64,000 bases of DNA from Pseudomonas serboccidentalis (GCF_028830055.1 NZ_CP101655.1:5484154-5548153); one strand, 5' to 3'. Shown: positions 1 through 8,335, numbered from the stretch's first letter. Program-made: numbers and translations. Notes: generated by a model from the letters alone, not told the origin.

Positions 1-1053
1 ATTCGGTATGCGCTTGAGTTTATACAGTATGAGCCAGGCTCGGAGCCGGATATAAATTTATATAACTCTTTGGCTAATGCGTATTTAGACTTGGCTCGAA
101 TCCAGACAGCTCTGGAAGAGCCAAAGCCAGATATTATCGAAAATATGTTGTTGGCTAGTGTCGCCACGAAAAAGGCATACGATCAAAATCCGAGCAGTCC
201 ATTTGTAATTGAGACGTATGTTAAGCATTTATTGGAAGAAGCATCGCTAGCGCCAGTGGAAAGCGCTATTGGCCACTGCGTAGAAATATTAGGGGTGTTG
301 TTCTCGGCGCTATCGTCAAATTCTCATACTAGGCGAAATGTACAGCTGCAAAGTCTAGCGGATGAAGCAATACGTAAGTTGTTCAGGCTAAGTCCTTTCG
401 ATTTGGCGGCAAAGGAGCCTGAGAATGCTATTGATATGCTCGTTAATGCATGGAAGATTTTGGCCCGTGACTTTCCTGATTTAGAGAGAATGGATTTCTC
501 TATGGTCTCTAAGGAAACTAGATCAGAAGCTATTGATCTTTTGTCTCACTCTTTGGGTGTTGGAAATATCCAGGTCCTTAGTCTACGTTATGAACTGATT
601 TCTCTCAATGAGCCTTATGGTTATAAAGGGCAGCTTGAGATATTGGAGCAAATAGTATCTTCGAATTACCGCGCTCCGCTTCAGCTAAGCTTGGAGTACG
701 CAATTTTACTATTTCAGGTAGGTAGGGCAGTTGAAGGTGATCGAATTTTTAGGGACCTGAGGAGGACATGGAGGGATAGCGAATATTATGTTCAGGTTCC
801 CACTCGGCTTAGATGGTTGCGGATAGCTGATTCCGATCAACTTCAAGTGGTTCATGCCGAAACTGGATCGGACTATGAGAAGCGATCGCTTGCTAAAGTT
901 CAAGAGTTTGTCAACGTCGCTGTACCTTTTAGGGTACAAGAATTTGGCCATCGTGAGCTTAAGCCGGGAATAAGGTTCTTTGCACACGTATCTTTTGGAC
1001 ATAATGGGCCATTTTTGCGTCCCGTCCTGTCATCAACTCAACGGGATGAATAG
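1..1053 (+). CDS. 5'-truncated alpha-helical protein of unknown function
   Basis: The frame is open from the first base of the window, so the N-terminus lies outside; the first internal start-like codon is a TTG at 70. The visible part (about 350 residues) is rich in Leu, Ala and Glu and looks like helical repeats of tetratricopeptide type. The last 50 residues are different, with the motif FAHVSFGHNGPFLRP near the C-terminus. The stop overlaps the start of the downstream TOPRIM gene, so the two are probably co-transcribed and translationally coupled. The DNA is clearly more AT-rich than the core genes to the right, which fits acquired cargo of the tRNA-Leu element. I do not recognise the family, and no function is claimed. 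Confidence 0.6.
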   Translation: MRYALEFIQYEPGSEPDINLYNSLANAYLDLARIQTALEEPKPDIIENMLLASVATKKAYDQNPSSPFVIETYVKHLLEEASLAPVESAIGHCVEILGVLFSALSSNSHTRRNVQLQSLADEAIRKLFRLSPFDLAAKEPENAIDMLVNAWKILARDFPDLERMDFSMVSKETRSEAIDLLSHSLGVGNIQVLSLRYELISLNEPYGYKGQLEILEQIVSSNYRAPLQLSLEYAILLFQVGRAVEGDRIFRDLRRTWRDSEYYVQVPTRLRWLRIADSDQLQVVHAETGSDYEKRSLAKVQEFVNVAVPFRVQEFGHRELKPGIRFFAHVSFGHNGPFLRPVLSSTQRDE

Positions 1054-1759
1054 CGTTATGACGGACCATATCGCGATGTACGCCGCATCTCTTGGTATGC
1101 AAATCAAGCCCCGTACTATTTTAGTAGAGGGCACATCTGATGTCGCACTCTTGGGTTTGGTTTCATCTCTCGAAAAAGAACTCTCTGGCAAAGAACTTTT
1201 TGGGGACTTTGCTATTGTTGCAGCAGGAGAGAGAGATCAAGGAGGGGTGAATGGTGTTGTGCGGGAACTAATTGCATTCCGAGGGATGGCAAGAACTTTT
1301 TTGCAACCCAACGGGAAACCTGTTTATAGATTTGTCGGGTTGTTTGATAACGATTGGGCTGGCAGAAGAGCCATCGCAACTGCTCGTGATCTGGATTCCA
1401 GTATTCTAGAATACAAAGATGTTTTTAGGTTGATGCCTGTTATGCCTGAACCAGGTAATTTGGACCCAGGAACAGTTGCAGCGGCTTTTGCTCGTAGTAA
1501 TGAGCCATATAAGGGTTTGGACTGGGAAATAGAAGATTTGGTTTCTGAGGAGTTGATAAGTGCTTTCGATGATGAGCATTACGGCGCTATTAAAAAACGC
1601 AATGTTCTAGCGGATAAAACGCATCATGAATTTACCCGGGACGGTAAAGCGCAGCTTCATAGGTTTGTAAAACTACACGGGATGCGAGAGGATTTGATGA
1701 AAGTCGTTGAGCTAATTCATGCTTTGCGTTGCTATCTCAACCTACCCTCATTGCGATAG
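1046..1759 (+). CDS. Small TOPRIM-domain protein (OLD-like), cargo gene
   Basis: The product is about 237 residues. An early segment reads ILVEGTSDVALL, the acidic first motif of TOPRIM domains, and a later one reads GLFDNDWAGRRA, the DxD second motif. Both metal-binding positions are thus present, as in OLD-family nucleases and primases. No ATPase motif is visible, so this is a stand-alone TOPRIM protein. ATG 1046 overlaps the upstream gene by 8 bases; ATG 1058 is an alternative start, and neither has a strong ribosome-binding site. Overlap with the helical-repeat gene suggests a two-component unit. A nuclease role in defence is inferred only; the domain call is fairly secure, the function is not. 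Confidence 0.6.
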   Translation: MNSVMTDHIAMYAASLGMQIKPRTILVEGTSDVALLGLVSSLEKELSGKELFGDFAIVAAGERDQGGVNGVVRELIAFRGMARTFLQPNGKPVYRFVGLFDNDWAGRRAIATARDLDSSILEYKDVFRLMPVMPEPGNLDPGTVAAAFARSNEPYKGLDWEIEDLVSEELISAFDDEHYGAIKKRNVLADKTHHEFTRDGKAQLHRFVKLHGMREDLMKVVELIHALRCYLNLPSLR

Positions 1760-1872
1760 CATCTATAGCGAAGAAGGTCTAACGGTATACTTTCCTGAAA
1801 TACTCAGAAAGTCGAAGGCAGACCATAGGATTACTGTGAGATGTTAAACACTCTCACTGTTTGCGCATAAAC

Positions 1873-1898
1873 AAAAAGGGCTCTCTTGAGCCCTTTTT
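1873..1898. terminator. Bidirectional intrinsic terminator
   Basis: An 11-bp perfect stem (AAAAAGGGCTC paired with GAGCCCTTTTT) closes a TCTT loop and gives a U-run on either strand. It lies between the converging TOPRIM gene (plus strand) and the MvaT-like gene (minus strand), and can serve both. Confidence 0.85.
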
Positions 1899-1912
1899 CA
1901 GATGAAGCGATC

Positions 1913-2278
1913 TTACTTGTTCAGCCAGCTCTCGACTACATCGGAACCGTGCTGGTTTTTCCACTCCTTCAGCGTCTTGTGATTGCCGCCTTTGGTTTCA
2001 ACCACTTCACCTGTGTGCGGGTTCTTGTAGATCTTCAGTTCACGAGGTTTACGCTTGCCTGGTGCCGCCGCCGGCGTTGAAGCGCGCTTCGTGCTCTGTG
2101 GATCCAGCAGGTTGATGATGTGCTTGAGGCTGAAACCGTACTGATTCAGCAGCTCTCGCAGCTTGGTCTCGAACTCGATCTCTTTTTTCAGCGCACCGTC
2201 GCTCTTCATCGACTCCAGTGCCTGGAGCTGTTCAGCGAGGTGTTTTTCCAGCTGACGGTATTCGGCAAGTTTGGACAT
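1913..2278 (-). CDS. MvaT/MvaU-family H-NS-like nucleoid protein
   Basis: The 121-residue protein has the layout of Pseudomonas MvaT and MvaU: an N-terminal coiled-coil oligomerisation half (about residues 1-60), a short Ala/Pro/Lys linker, and a C-terminal DNA-binding half containing YKNPHTGEVVETKGGNHKTL and KEWK, the family signature. These proteins bind AT-rich DNA and silence acquired genes. Core pseudomonads carry their own mvaT and mvaU, so this is an extra copy carried by the element, where it may silence the AT-rich cargo or dampen host response to the element. It ends at a strong terminator and is followed across it by converging genes. Family assignment is confident; the specific role is inferred. 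Confidence 0.88.
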   Translation of the reverse strand: MSKLAEYRQLEKHLAEQLQALESMKSDGALKKEIEFETKLRELLNQYGFSLKHIINLLDPQSTKRASTPAAAPGKRKPRELKIYKNPHTGEVVETKGGNHKTLKEWKNQHGSDVVESWLNK

Positions 2279-2338
2279 GGTTTTTTCCTATGTTTGTTTA
2301 ATGACAGTTTGAATTTTGTGCGGCTCAAAAGTTCAGCC

Positions 2339-2530
2339 CTATTCTGGCAGCTTCAGATACTCCTTAATGCTAATAATCTCTGCCTTGATCAATTTTACCG
2401 TGAGAATCTCGACTTTCGTTTTTATGCGAGGTTTGTCCACGAACTCCAGCATTTCCGATAAGGAGACTATTCTTGCTTTCAGTAGGTCTTTCCAGTTGGG
2501 GGTGTTTCTAAGGTCAAATTGAATGATCAT
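2339..2530 (-). CDS. Small hypothetical protein
   Basis: A 63-residue frame, Lys/Ile/Glu-rich and probably helical, sits between the coiled-coil gene and the MvaT-like gene on the same strand. A weak AGG lies about 9 bases before the ATG. It shows no motif I recognise. Its orientation agrees with the surrounding operon, but its short length means it could be spurious. Confidence 0.4.
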   Translation of the reverse strand: MIIQFDLRNTPNWKDLLKARIVSLSEMLEFVDKPRIKTKVEILTVKLIKAEIISIKEYLKLPE

Positions 2531-2590
2531 TTTTTAGCCTGTTGAGGTTGAACAGCCTACCTGCGCAGGCTGTTTCGGTGGCTCAATGCC

Positions 2591-3556
2591 CTACAGCGAA
2601 AGGATGTCTTGCACGCTGTACTTGCCGGCTCGATCCGACAGCTCGCGCCAGGTCCAGCTATGGAAGTCTTCGCCTTCTTGTGGAAGTACCAGCTTCATCA
2701 GGCTGAGGTGTTCCCCTCCCAACATGCCTTGTACATTCCACAGCTTGCCGCCCAACTCCATCAGCGCTTGCGCTTGTTCGTTCCATTGTTCCTCCAGCAC
2801 TGTGCGGGCCAGGAACATCGCTGTTTTTTGGATCGAGCCGTATTCCCTTTGCGCCTCGGCAATGTGCTGGTCGACGATGGCCAGCTCTTGTTCCAGTGCA
2901 GTGATGATCAGGTGTTGGCGCCGATTGTGTTCGGTCGCCGTCGCGAGGTTTTTCGCAGCCTTCTGCGCATCGGCATTGGCGTTCTTTTCGCCTTCGGTAT
3001 CGCCCCAGGCCACGGCCTGCGCATAGGCGGTGGCGGCGTCGGTTTCGGCTTGCCGGGCCTTGGCCATGTCCTCTTCCGCTTGCTGCTGAATCTGCGCCAA
3101 GCGGGTGCTGAGGCTGTCGCGTTTTTCGTTGAGTTCTTGTTCGTCGGCTTTCCAGTTCGCCATCGACTCGGTGTAACCCGCCATCAGGGTTTCATGATTG
3201 AGCAGTTTCTCGCGGCGAGTGATCTTCGCATCCAGCAGCCAGGCACGGTGCTTACTGGCGTCGTAAGGAACTTTCAGGCTGCTGTGCTCCTTGCGGATTT
3301 CGGTCAGCCGTTCCTCCTCGATGACTTCGTCGCCTTCCAATAGCGCCTCCAGCGGCGCCATCTTGGTGTGGTGCTGTTCAGCGTCGCTCAGGTGTTTATC
3401 GCGTTGGGCGGTCAGATGGTTGATCTCGTCGATCAACCGTTGTTTCTTGTCACAATGACCGGTCGCTGCAGCGTTGTCCGAAACCGGCCGTGCCAGCCCG
3501 GTGGTCTCGCGGCCGAGCAGTTCGTGTTGTTCGGTAGAAGCGTGGAATTCTTTCAT
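2591..3556 (-). CDS. Coiled-coil protein of unknown function
   Basis: The product is 321 residues, with long heptad-rich stretches of Glu, Gln, Lys and Ala between about residues 40 and 250, no signal peptide and no membrane segment. It should form an elongated coiled coil in the cytoplasm. The start is supported by AAGGAA about 9 bases upstream of the ATG. It follows the primase-helicase gene with a 92-base gap on the same strand, so it may belong to the replication operon of the element. The C-terminal region (LGGKLWNVQGML and following) is more globular. No function can be assigned from the sequence. Confidence 0.7.
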   Translation of the reverse strand: MKEFHASTEQHELLGRETTGLARPVSDNAAATGHCDKKQRLIDEINHLTAQRDKHLSDAEQHHTKMAPLEALLEGDEVIEEERLTEIRKEHSSLKVPYDASKHRAWLLDAKITRREKLLNHETLMAGYTESMANWKADEQELNEKRDSLSTRLAQIQQQAEEDMAKARQAETDAATAYAQAVAWGDTEGEKNANADAQKAAKNLATATEHNRRQHLIITALEQELAIVDQHIAEAQREYGSIQKTAMFLARTVLEEQWNEQAQALMELGGKLWNVQGMLGGEHLSLMKLVLPQEGEDFHSWTWRELSDRAGKYSVQDILSL

Positions 3557-3648
3557 CTGTCTTGTTCCTTCAAAAATGGGTTTGGGTTGAATGAGCGGCT
3601 GGCGAGGCCGGGAATAAGCCGGCGCTACCTCGATCAGCGGACGTGCTT

Positions 3649-6567
3649 TCAGGCAGCCCGAGCCTCGCTCTCATCCGTTCCCGGAATCCTCTTCACGATG
3701 TAGCAGCGCTGGGGCCCAAGTCCGGGCAATCGGACCAGACTCGATGCCTTGCCATCGCTGGCCGGCTCCAGCACGCCGCGCTGCAACAACTCCTTGTTCA
3801 CGGCGTTGATGTTCATGCCCCGGAAGATTTCGGAGCGCCATGCCTCCGGCAGCACGTAATAGGTGTTGGTGGTGTGCATGGTGTCGCCCATACCGTGCTC
3901 CAGCGTCTTGCGAAAACCGAGGCGGTCGATGGTGCGCGGACCGTGTTCATCGATCTTCGCCGCTGCCGATTCCCAGCGAGTGAAGCGACTTTCGCCGAAG
4001 CGTTCGATGACCTGGCGCAGCCGCGCCAAAATCGCATCGCCCTCGAAGTTTCCGGCGCCACCGCGCTCGTGGAGCCAAGCGTTCAAGCACACGCGAGCGG
4101 CGGTGGTGGCCGTGCCATCCGGCCAGCCGGTGATGCCCATCGCGGTGGCCAACTCGCCAGCGGCTGCTGCAAGGCCGAAGCGGGCGGCAGCGCGGTGCGC
4201 CTGTCCGCTGGCGGATGCAGGGAGCGACTGCGCAATAAAGCCTTCCAGCGTGCGGCGCAGGATTGCCGCCCAGCCGTGGCGCTTGCCGGGTTCGCATAGC
4301 GCGGACAGGAACGCGGTAAGCGGGGTGCCGTAGTAGTTCGCTACGCGAGCCTTGAGTGCGTCGGACAGAGTGGCGGCGTCTTCGAAACCGTTGAGTGTGT
4401 CGAACATGCCAAGGCCTCTGCTGGCATCCGCCGGAACGGCGAGCATGCGTACCTCCATGCCGGCTTTCAGCTCCTTGTTGGCCTCGGCCATGTGCTGGGC
4501 TAAGGTCTTTTCACCGGTGGAGAGAAACAGCAGGCGCCATTCCTGCACCTGTCGGCCCGCTTGGCCTCGATCATTGGCGCGGGCCTTGCCGGTGCCGTTG
4601 CCGAGCATGTACACGGTCTCGCCGATGATGCGGGCATCACACATGCCGATTTCATCGAGCACCAGAAGCCCGTCGGAATGCGCGGCAGCGATCGACTCAA
4701 GCGCGTTGTCGGTCGAGCGCCACGAGCGCACCAGGCGCGGCCCTCCGTAAACCGAGGCGGCAACCTGCAGGTGCGTGGTCTTGCCGCCGGAGCTGTCGCC
4801 GTACAGGTGAAAGCCGCCCGATTCGTGGCCGAGCATGTGCAACAGGGGGCCGGCGAAGGCCACGCCGACGACAAACGCCAAACGATGGTTGCCGATACAC
4901 AGCGCACCGATTTGCTGTTGCCATTGTTCCAACGTGCCCGCTTCGCTGATCGGCGGAAGCTGCGCGCCGGCCTCGTAGAAGTGCAGGTGTTCCGCGTGCA
5001 TGCCGACCTGTTGCTCGGGCAACAGAAAGGCGTTGTCATGCCAACCCAAACGAGTGACCAGACGCGCACGTTGAGCACTGTCGAAGCCGCCCAGGTAACT
5101 CTGCAAATCGTTGCGTGCGTTGCGCCCCGAACGACTGCCGGCTAGACGCAACCCCATGTCCACCAATGGGCCGAGTACGTCCTTACCGAAGTCGCCGGTC
5201 ATGGTGCGCGCCGGGATGTTCCAGCGTTTCTTGGTGCCGTCGGGGTCGTCGAACTCGACCAGCAAGCCCCAGTTGTGGCCCTTCTCGTCACGGGTACGCG
5301 CAAGGATCGCCAGCGGCGAACATACCGGGCGTGCTTCACCGTCGTCGCCGGCATAAAACACACCTTCGGGCGTCAGGCGAAAGCCTCCCGGCATCAGATC
5401 GTTTTTCGATTTTGCCGGACGCTTGGTTGCTGCTTTGGGTTTCGGTTCCGGCTCTGGTTCCGGCTTGGGTCCCACCTGGGCAATTACCGGTTTTTCTTCG
5501 ATCACTCCGAACAGCTCGCCGCTGCTTTGCAGTTCGGCGAAGTGGCCCGCGCTCCAGCCTTTGGCGAGCGCATCGGCGGCATCGTCGCCGTCATCCCATT
5601 GACCACCTTTGGCGAACGCGGCGTGGTCGTTCTTCAACGTTGGCTTGCGTTTAAACACCTCCAGCGCGATGACCCGGACCGAGGCGGCGCCGATTTCCCG
5701 CAGCCTCTCGGCGACGATGTCCATGCAGGCTTTACCGCTATCATCGTTGTCCGGCCACAACACCACGTCGCGTCCCTTGAGCGGCGTCAGGTCGGCTTTG
5801 TGCCAGGAGTTGGAGCCGTTCGGCCAGCAGGTGGCCACGTAGTCCTGCAGCAACTCAGCGGCGGCATCTGCCGCTTTCTCGCCTTCGCACAGAACCACCG
5901 GTGCGTCGGCGCGCTGGGCCAGTTCATCAAGGCGCAGCAGCGGACGCGGATCCGGCAGCCCCTGCCAGCGCCATTGTTTGGTTTGGCTATCGGCGCGCTG
6001 ACACCACGTCAGGGGCGCAAAGACCTTCTTCGGCTTGCCGTCTTCATCGGGGCCGAGGTCGAAGCGATACAGCGCCATGAGCGGCTGACCCTGCGCGTCA
6101 CGATAGATCCAGACCTTGGACGGCACACCATGATCACGATGCTTGGCCGGACACTTGTTCATGGCCTCGGCCGGGATCGGCTGGATGGCGTTCCACGTCG
6201 GTGCCTTCGACTTACTTGGGGCGGCCTTAACCTTGGCGGCGCCGGGCGCAACGTTCAGCCAATCTGCCAGTTTGTGGCAGGCTTCCACGTCGGTGCCGCC
6301 GTCCAGATAGCGCACCAGATCGATCAGGTCGCCGCCTTTGTCGCCGGTGGCAAAGTCTGCCCAGGTACCCTTGTTCAAATTGACCTTGAGCGAACCGGCG
6401 CGCTTGTCGCTGCGGGTTGGATTGGGGGCGGTGTATTCCTTGCCGCCGTCCACGCGCTTGCCATTGGGCAGCCAGTGCGACAAGACACGATCAATGTCTT
6501 TCAGCGCGGCGGCTTTCACGTCGGCAAAGCTTGGGCGTTTCGCGGTGCTGTTCGGGCGCTGGCTCAT
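3649..6567 (-). CDS. TOPRIM primase / DUF927 helicase-like replication protein
   Basis: The product has 972 residues and three parts. The N-terminal 130 residues resemble the DNA-sensing part of phage P4-type primases. A TOPRIM domain follows (VVLCEGEKAADAA and VVLWPDNDDSGKA, about residues 225-295), which would carry primer synthesis chemistry. The C-terminal half, from about residue 390, is a DUF927-type ATPase with Walker A GDSSGGKTT and Walker B LLVLDEIG. Such proteins initiate replication of integrative elements and phage satellites. The start overlaps the upstream 90-residue gene by four bases (ATGA). A Pro/Glu/Lys-rich linker separates the primase and ATPase halves. Domain order and motifs make the assignment strong. 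Confidence 0.88.
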   Translation of the reverse strand: MSQRPNSTAKRPSFADVKAAALKDIDRVLSHWLPNGKRVDGGKEYTAPNPTRSDKRAGSLKVNLNKGTWADFATGDKGGDLIDLVRYLDGGTDVEACHKLADWLNVAPGAAKVKAAPSKSKAPTWNAIQPIPAEAMNKCPAKHRDHGVPSKVWIYRDAQGQPLMALYRFDLGPDEDGKPKKVFAPLTWCQRADSQTKQWRWQGLPDPRPLLRLDELAQRADAPVVLCEGEKAADAAAELLQDYVATCWPNGSNSWHKADLTPLKGRDVVLWPDNDDSGKACMDIVAERLREIGAASVRVIALEVFKRKPTLKNDHAAFAKGGQWDDGDDAADALAKGWSAGHFAELQSSGELFGVIEEKPVIAQVGPKPEPEPEPKPKAATKRPAKSKNDLMPGGFRLTPEGVFYAGDDGEARPVCSPLAILARTRDEKGHNWGLLVEFDDPDGTKKRWNIPARTMTGDFGKDVLGPLVDMGLRLAGSRSGRNARNDLQSYLGGFDSAQRARLVTRLGWHDNAFLLPEQQVGMHAEHLHFYEAGAQLPPISEAGTLEQWQQQIGALCIGNHRLAFVVGVAFAGPLLHMLGHESGGFHLYGDSSGGKTTHLQVAASVYGGPRLVRSWRSTDNALESIAAAHSDGLLVLDEIGMCDARIIGETVYMLGNGTGKARANDRGQAGRQVQEWRLLFLSTGEKTLAQHMAEANKELKAGMEVRMLAVPADASRGLGMFDTLNGFEDAATLSDALKARVANYYGTPLTAFLSALCEPGKRHGWAAILRRTLEGFIAQSLPASASGQAHRAAARFGLAAAAGELATAMGITGWPDGTATTAARVCLNAWLHERGGAGNFEGDAILARLRQVIERFGESRFTRWESAAAKIDEHGPRTIDRLGFRKTLEHGMGDTMHTTNTYYVLPEAWRSEIFRGMNINAVNKELLQRGVLEPASDGKASSLVRLPGLGPQRCYIVKRIPGTDESEARAA

Positions 6568-6836
6568 GTCTCAGCCCTCGGCAGAAACAACGCGTCGTTA
6601 ATGTCATCAATCAGCGCTTTGGCCATCTCGCCCAGGTACAGAGCAGGCCAACTGAAACGCTCGCCGTTGTCACTCATGGCAGCGTCGAAATTGAGTTGAT
6701 TCGCGTGATGCTGAAGCAACGACACCATCTCCAGTGCGTCTTCGACTGGCACACCGGCATTGACGCGAAACAGCTTCAGGTCAGAGGCATTGACGCGGGA
6801 AAAGGTGGCGTGACCTAGCGTGGTGGAGGTGGTCAT
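6564..6836 (-). CDS. DUF3077-type small protein
   Basis: The 90-residue product contains LFRVNAGVPVEDALE followed by a helical segment, the pattern of the DUF3077 family, which is common in Pseudomonas genomes and mobile elements. Its function is unknown. It is coupled on both sides by ATGA overlaps: its start overlaps the stop of the 94-residue gene and its stop overlaps the start of the primase-helicase. It therefore belongs to the replication operon of the element. Confidence 0.75.
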   Translation of the reverse strand: MTTSTTLGHATFSRVNASDLKLFRVNAGVPVEDALEMVSLLQHHANQLNFDAAMSDNGERFSWPALYLGEMAKALIDDINDALFLPRAET

Positions 6837-7117
6837 AGCGCACCGCCTTTCTGCACCGCAGGCGTTGACGTGGTGTCGCCGTGCATGGCCAGCGTTTTGA
6901 TCAGGCCGAGGGTGCCGCGAACGTCCCAGAGGACGGCAGCAATGACGTGATTGGCAAGGCGCGAGGATTCGTTTTCGAAGTGATCCTCAAGCAACGTCAG
7001 CACCGAGTCAGCGCGGTCGATAGCGCAGGTGATGGCGTCGATAGGAATGCCGGCCTCTGCGGTCGGATTCACGCAAAGCAGGTTTTCGGGCAGGGCAAAA
7101 CTCAGTGAGTTGTTCAT
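6833..7117 (-). CDS. Small element protein of unknown function
   Basis: The 94-residue product is mostly helical and includes ESSRLANHVIAAVLWDVRGTL. Its start at 7117 shares an ATGA overlap with the stop of the preceding 53-residue gene, and its stop overlaps the DUF3077 gene, so translation is probably coupled along the chain. The same frame stays open upstream to 7618, but that extension has low-complexity composition and overlaps a gene with a much better ribosome-binding site, so the internal start is preferred. I do not recognise a characterised family. Confidence 0.65.
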   Translation of the reverse strand: MNNSLSFALPENLLCVNPTAEAGIPIDAITCAIDRADSVLTLLEDHFENESSRLANHVIAAVLWDVRGTLGLIKTLAMHGDTTSTPAVQKGGAL

Positions 7118-7275
7118 TGGGCACCGCCTGCGGTTTCGAGCGCGCGGGCTTTGGCCATGTGAGCGTTGTAGCGGGAGAGGCGTGTAGCGAGGCTGGAGTT
7201 GGCGTGTAAAGCGGCGAGAGCCATTGCACGATGTGCAGCGGCGCGAATTTTGGACGGATTGAGGGCGTGTTGCAT
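7114..7275 (-). CDS. Small Ala-rich element protein
   Basis: A 53-residue product starting with MQHALNPSKIRAAA. The start is decided by a very good ribosome-binding site (AAGGAG) about 10 bases before the ATG at 7275. It is the first gene of the tightly coupled chain leading to the primase-helicase. It is rich in Ala, Arg and His and predicted to be helical; the function is unknown. Confidence 0.6.
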   Translation of the reverse strand: MQHALNPSKIRAAAHRAMALAALHANSSLATRLSRYNAHMAKARALETAGGAQ

Positions 7276-7616
7276 TTGTGAAGGCTCCTTGTACTGAGGA
7301 ACCGCCACCGTCTGCCGCCAAGCAGATTAGGGTGACGGATTGCGCAGGATTGGCGGACCGGCGTACAAGGAGACCGGCGCACCCGAGGGTGCTCCTACGC
7401 AACCCGCCATAACACGGGAATGCGGGCACAAAAAAAGCGCCTGCAATCGTAATGGGGGCGCTGTTGCGCCTTGTACTGTATGGGCCGCCAAGCCCAATCG
7501 CTGAATTTGCAGCGACGCCCAGAGAGTAACGTCCGTTTTTCCAAAGTGCAACTGCGCTGATGGCTTGCGGTTTTTTCAGGTGCGGCATAAATTGTTCGAG
7601 CATGTAGATTGACCTC
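7276..7616. other. Gene-poor leader upstream of the replication operon
   Basis: About 340 bases lie between the first gene of the replication chain and the hairpin at 7617. Minus-strand frames through it are low-complexity and overlapping, and I do not call them as genes. The position, ahead of the replication genes and behind the AlpA regulator, is where P4-type elements keep their immunity leader and promoters. That comparison is inference. No promoter can be fixed by eye. Confidence 0.4.
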
Positions 7617-7650
7617 AACGCCTCCGGATCGCTTCCGGAGGCGTTTTCGT
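7617..7650. terminator. 12-bp hairpin, probable terminator
   Basis: AACGCCTCCGGA pairs perfectly with TCCGGAGGCGTT around a five-base loop. The plus-strand side is followed by TTCGTTT. It lies just past the stop of the minus-strand gene at 7652, where the T-run is poor on that strand, so it may act as a terminator or processing hairpin for the alpA operon. Confidence 0.6.
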
Positions 7651-7651
7651 T

Positions 7652-7957
7652 TCAGGCATGGGCTTCCCAGCGCAGGGAGAGAAGGGGCAGGAATCCTCCG
7701 CTGAGCATGGAGCGGGCATCTTCGTAGGCGTCGACCTGCTGGCCTTCGTCGACGACTACGGCACCCGTCTTTTCGCAGTGGAGGGAGAGGGCGCACCAGG
7801 TGCCGTCGGCCCAACTGAGCACGCTGACAACGCGACCTTGCCTGTCATGCTGGCTGCGGTAGCGTTCAAGACGCTGCATGACGCGAGACGAGAAACCGAT
7901 CCGACGCAACACGGAAAAGGGATGCATCAAAGCGTTGTTTGCAGTCTTGTGGCTCAT
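7652..7957 (-). CDS. Hypothetical protein coupled to alpA-like gene
   Basis: The 101-residue product starts with MSHKTANNALMHPFSVLRRI. Its start overlaps the stop of the AlpA-type regulator by four bases (ATGA), and it is followed by a strong hairpin, so the pair forms a small operon. The middle shows alternating polar and hydrophobic residues (VVSVLSWADGTWCALSL), probably beta strands. I do not recognise the family. Confidence 0.6.
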   Translation of the reverse strand: MSHKTANNALMHPFSVLRRIGFSSRVMQRLERYRSQHDRQGRVVSVLSWADGTWCALSLHCEKTGAVVVDEGQQVDAYEDARSMLSGGFLPLLSLRWEAHA

Positions 7958-8235
7958 GCAGCCACCTGATCGCGTGCCTCGATGCGGCTGCGCGCCCACG
8001 CTTGAACTTCAGAAAGGACCCAGGCGACAGGGGCGCCGCGTGCGTTGCTGTTGCTCAGTTTGACGGGCTGCGGAAAGCCGCAGTCGGTGCGCTGCATCAG
8101 TTTGTAGATGGTCGAACGCTTCATCCCCACGATGCCTTCCACCTCCCGCATGCGGATCAAAGTTGAAGTGGCATCAAAAAGTGAGGTGGCGTTGGCGGGA
8201 GTCTTGCGGGGAAAATCGGTGACAGAGGTGTTCAT
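7954..8235 (-). CDS. AlpA-family helix-turn-helix regulator
   Basis: The 93-residue product has an AlpA/MerR-like winged helix: LIRMREVEGIVGMKRSTIYKLMQ, then FPQPVKLSNSNARGAPVAW, then a closing helix with WARSRIEAR. AlpA-type proteins act as excisionase or activator for P4-type integrases. Its position between the integrase operon and the replication genes fits control of excision and replication. The ribosome-binding site (GAGAG) lies inside one arm of a 10-bp inverted repeat, which could affect translation. Confidence 0.85.
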   Translation of the reverse strand: MNTSVTDFPRKTPANATSLFDATSTLIRMREVEGIVGMKRSTIYKLMQRTDCGFPQPVKLSNSNARGAPVAWVLSEVQAWARSRIEARDQVAA

Positions 8236-8239
8236 AGGT

Positions 8240-8273
8240 ATTGCTCTCGATTGATTTGGACAACGAGAGCAAT
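8240..8273. promoter_or_regulatory. Inverted repeat covering the alpA ribosome-binding site
   Basis: ATTGCTCTCG (8240-8249) and CGAGAGCAAT (8264-8273) are perfect inverted copies separated by 14 bases. The arm nearest the start codon includes the complement of the GAGAG ribosome-binding site. It could be an operator for a dimeric regulator, or an mRNA hairpin hiding the start. Confidence 0.55.
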
Positions 8274-8335
8274 GGTCTAGAGATTGGTCGGTGGTGAGCA
8301 GTTCACTTCCATTTGAAATGACATTGAAATATCGG

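Noticed and set aside
6833..7618. Single 261-residue protein across the leader and the 94-residue gene
   Set aside because: The upstream two thirds are low-complexity and overlap a gene with a much stronger ribosome-binding site; the ATGA coupling supports the shorter product.
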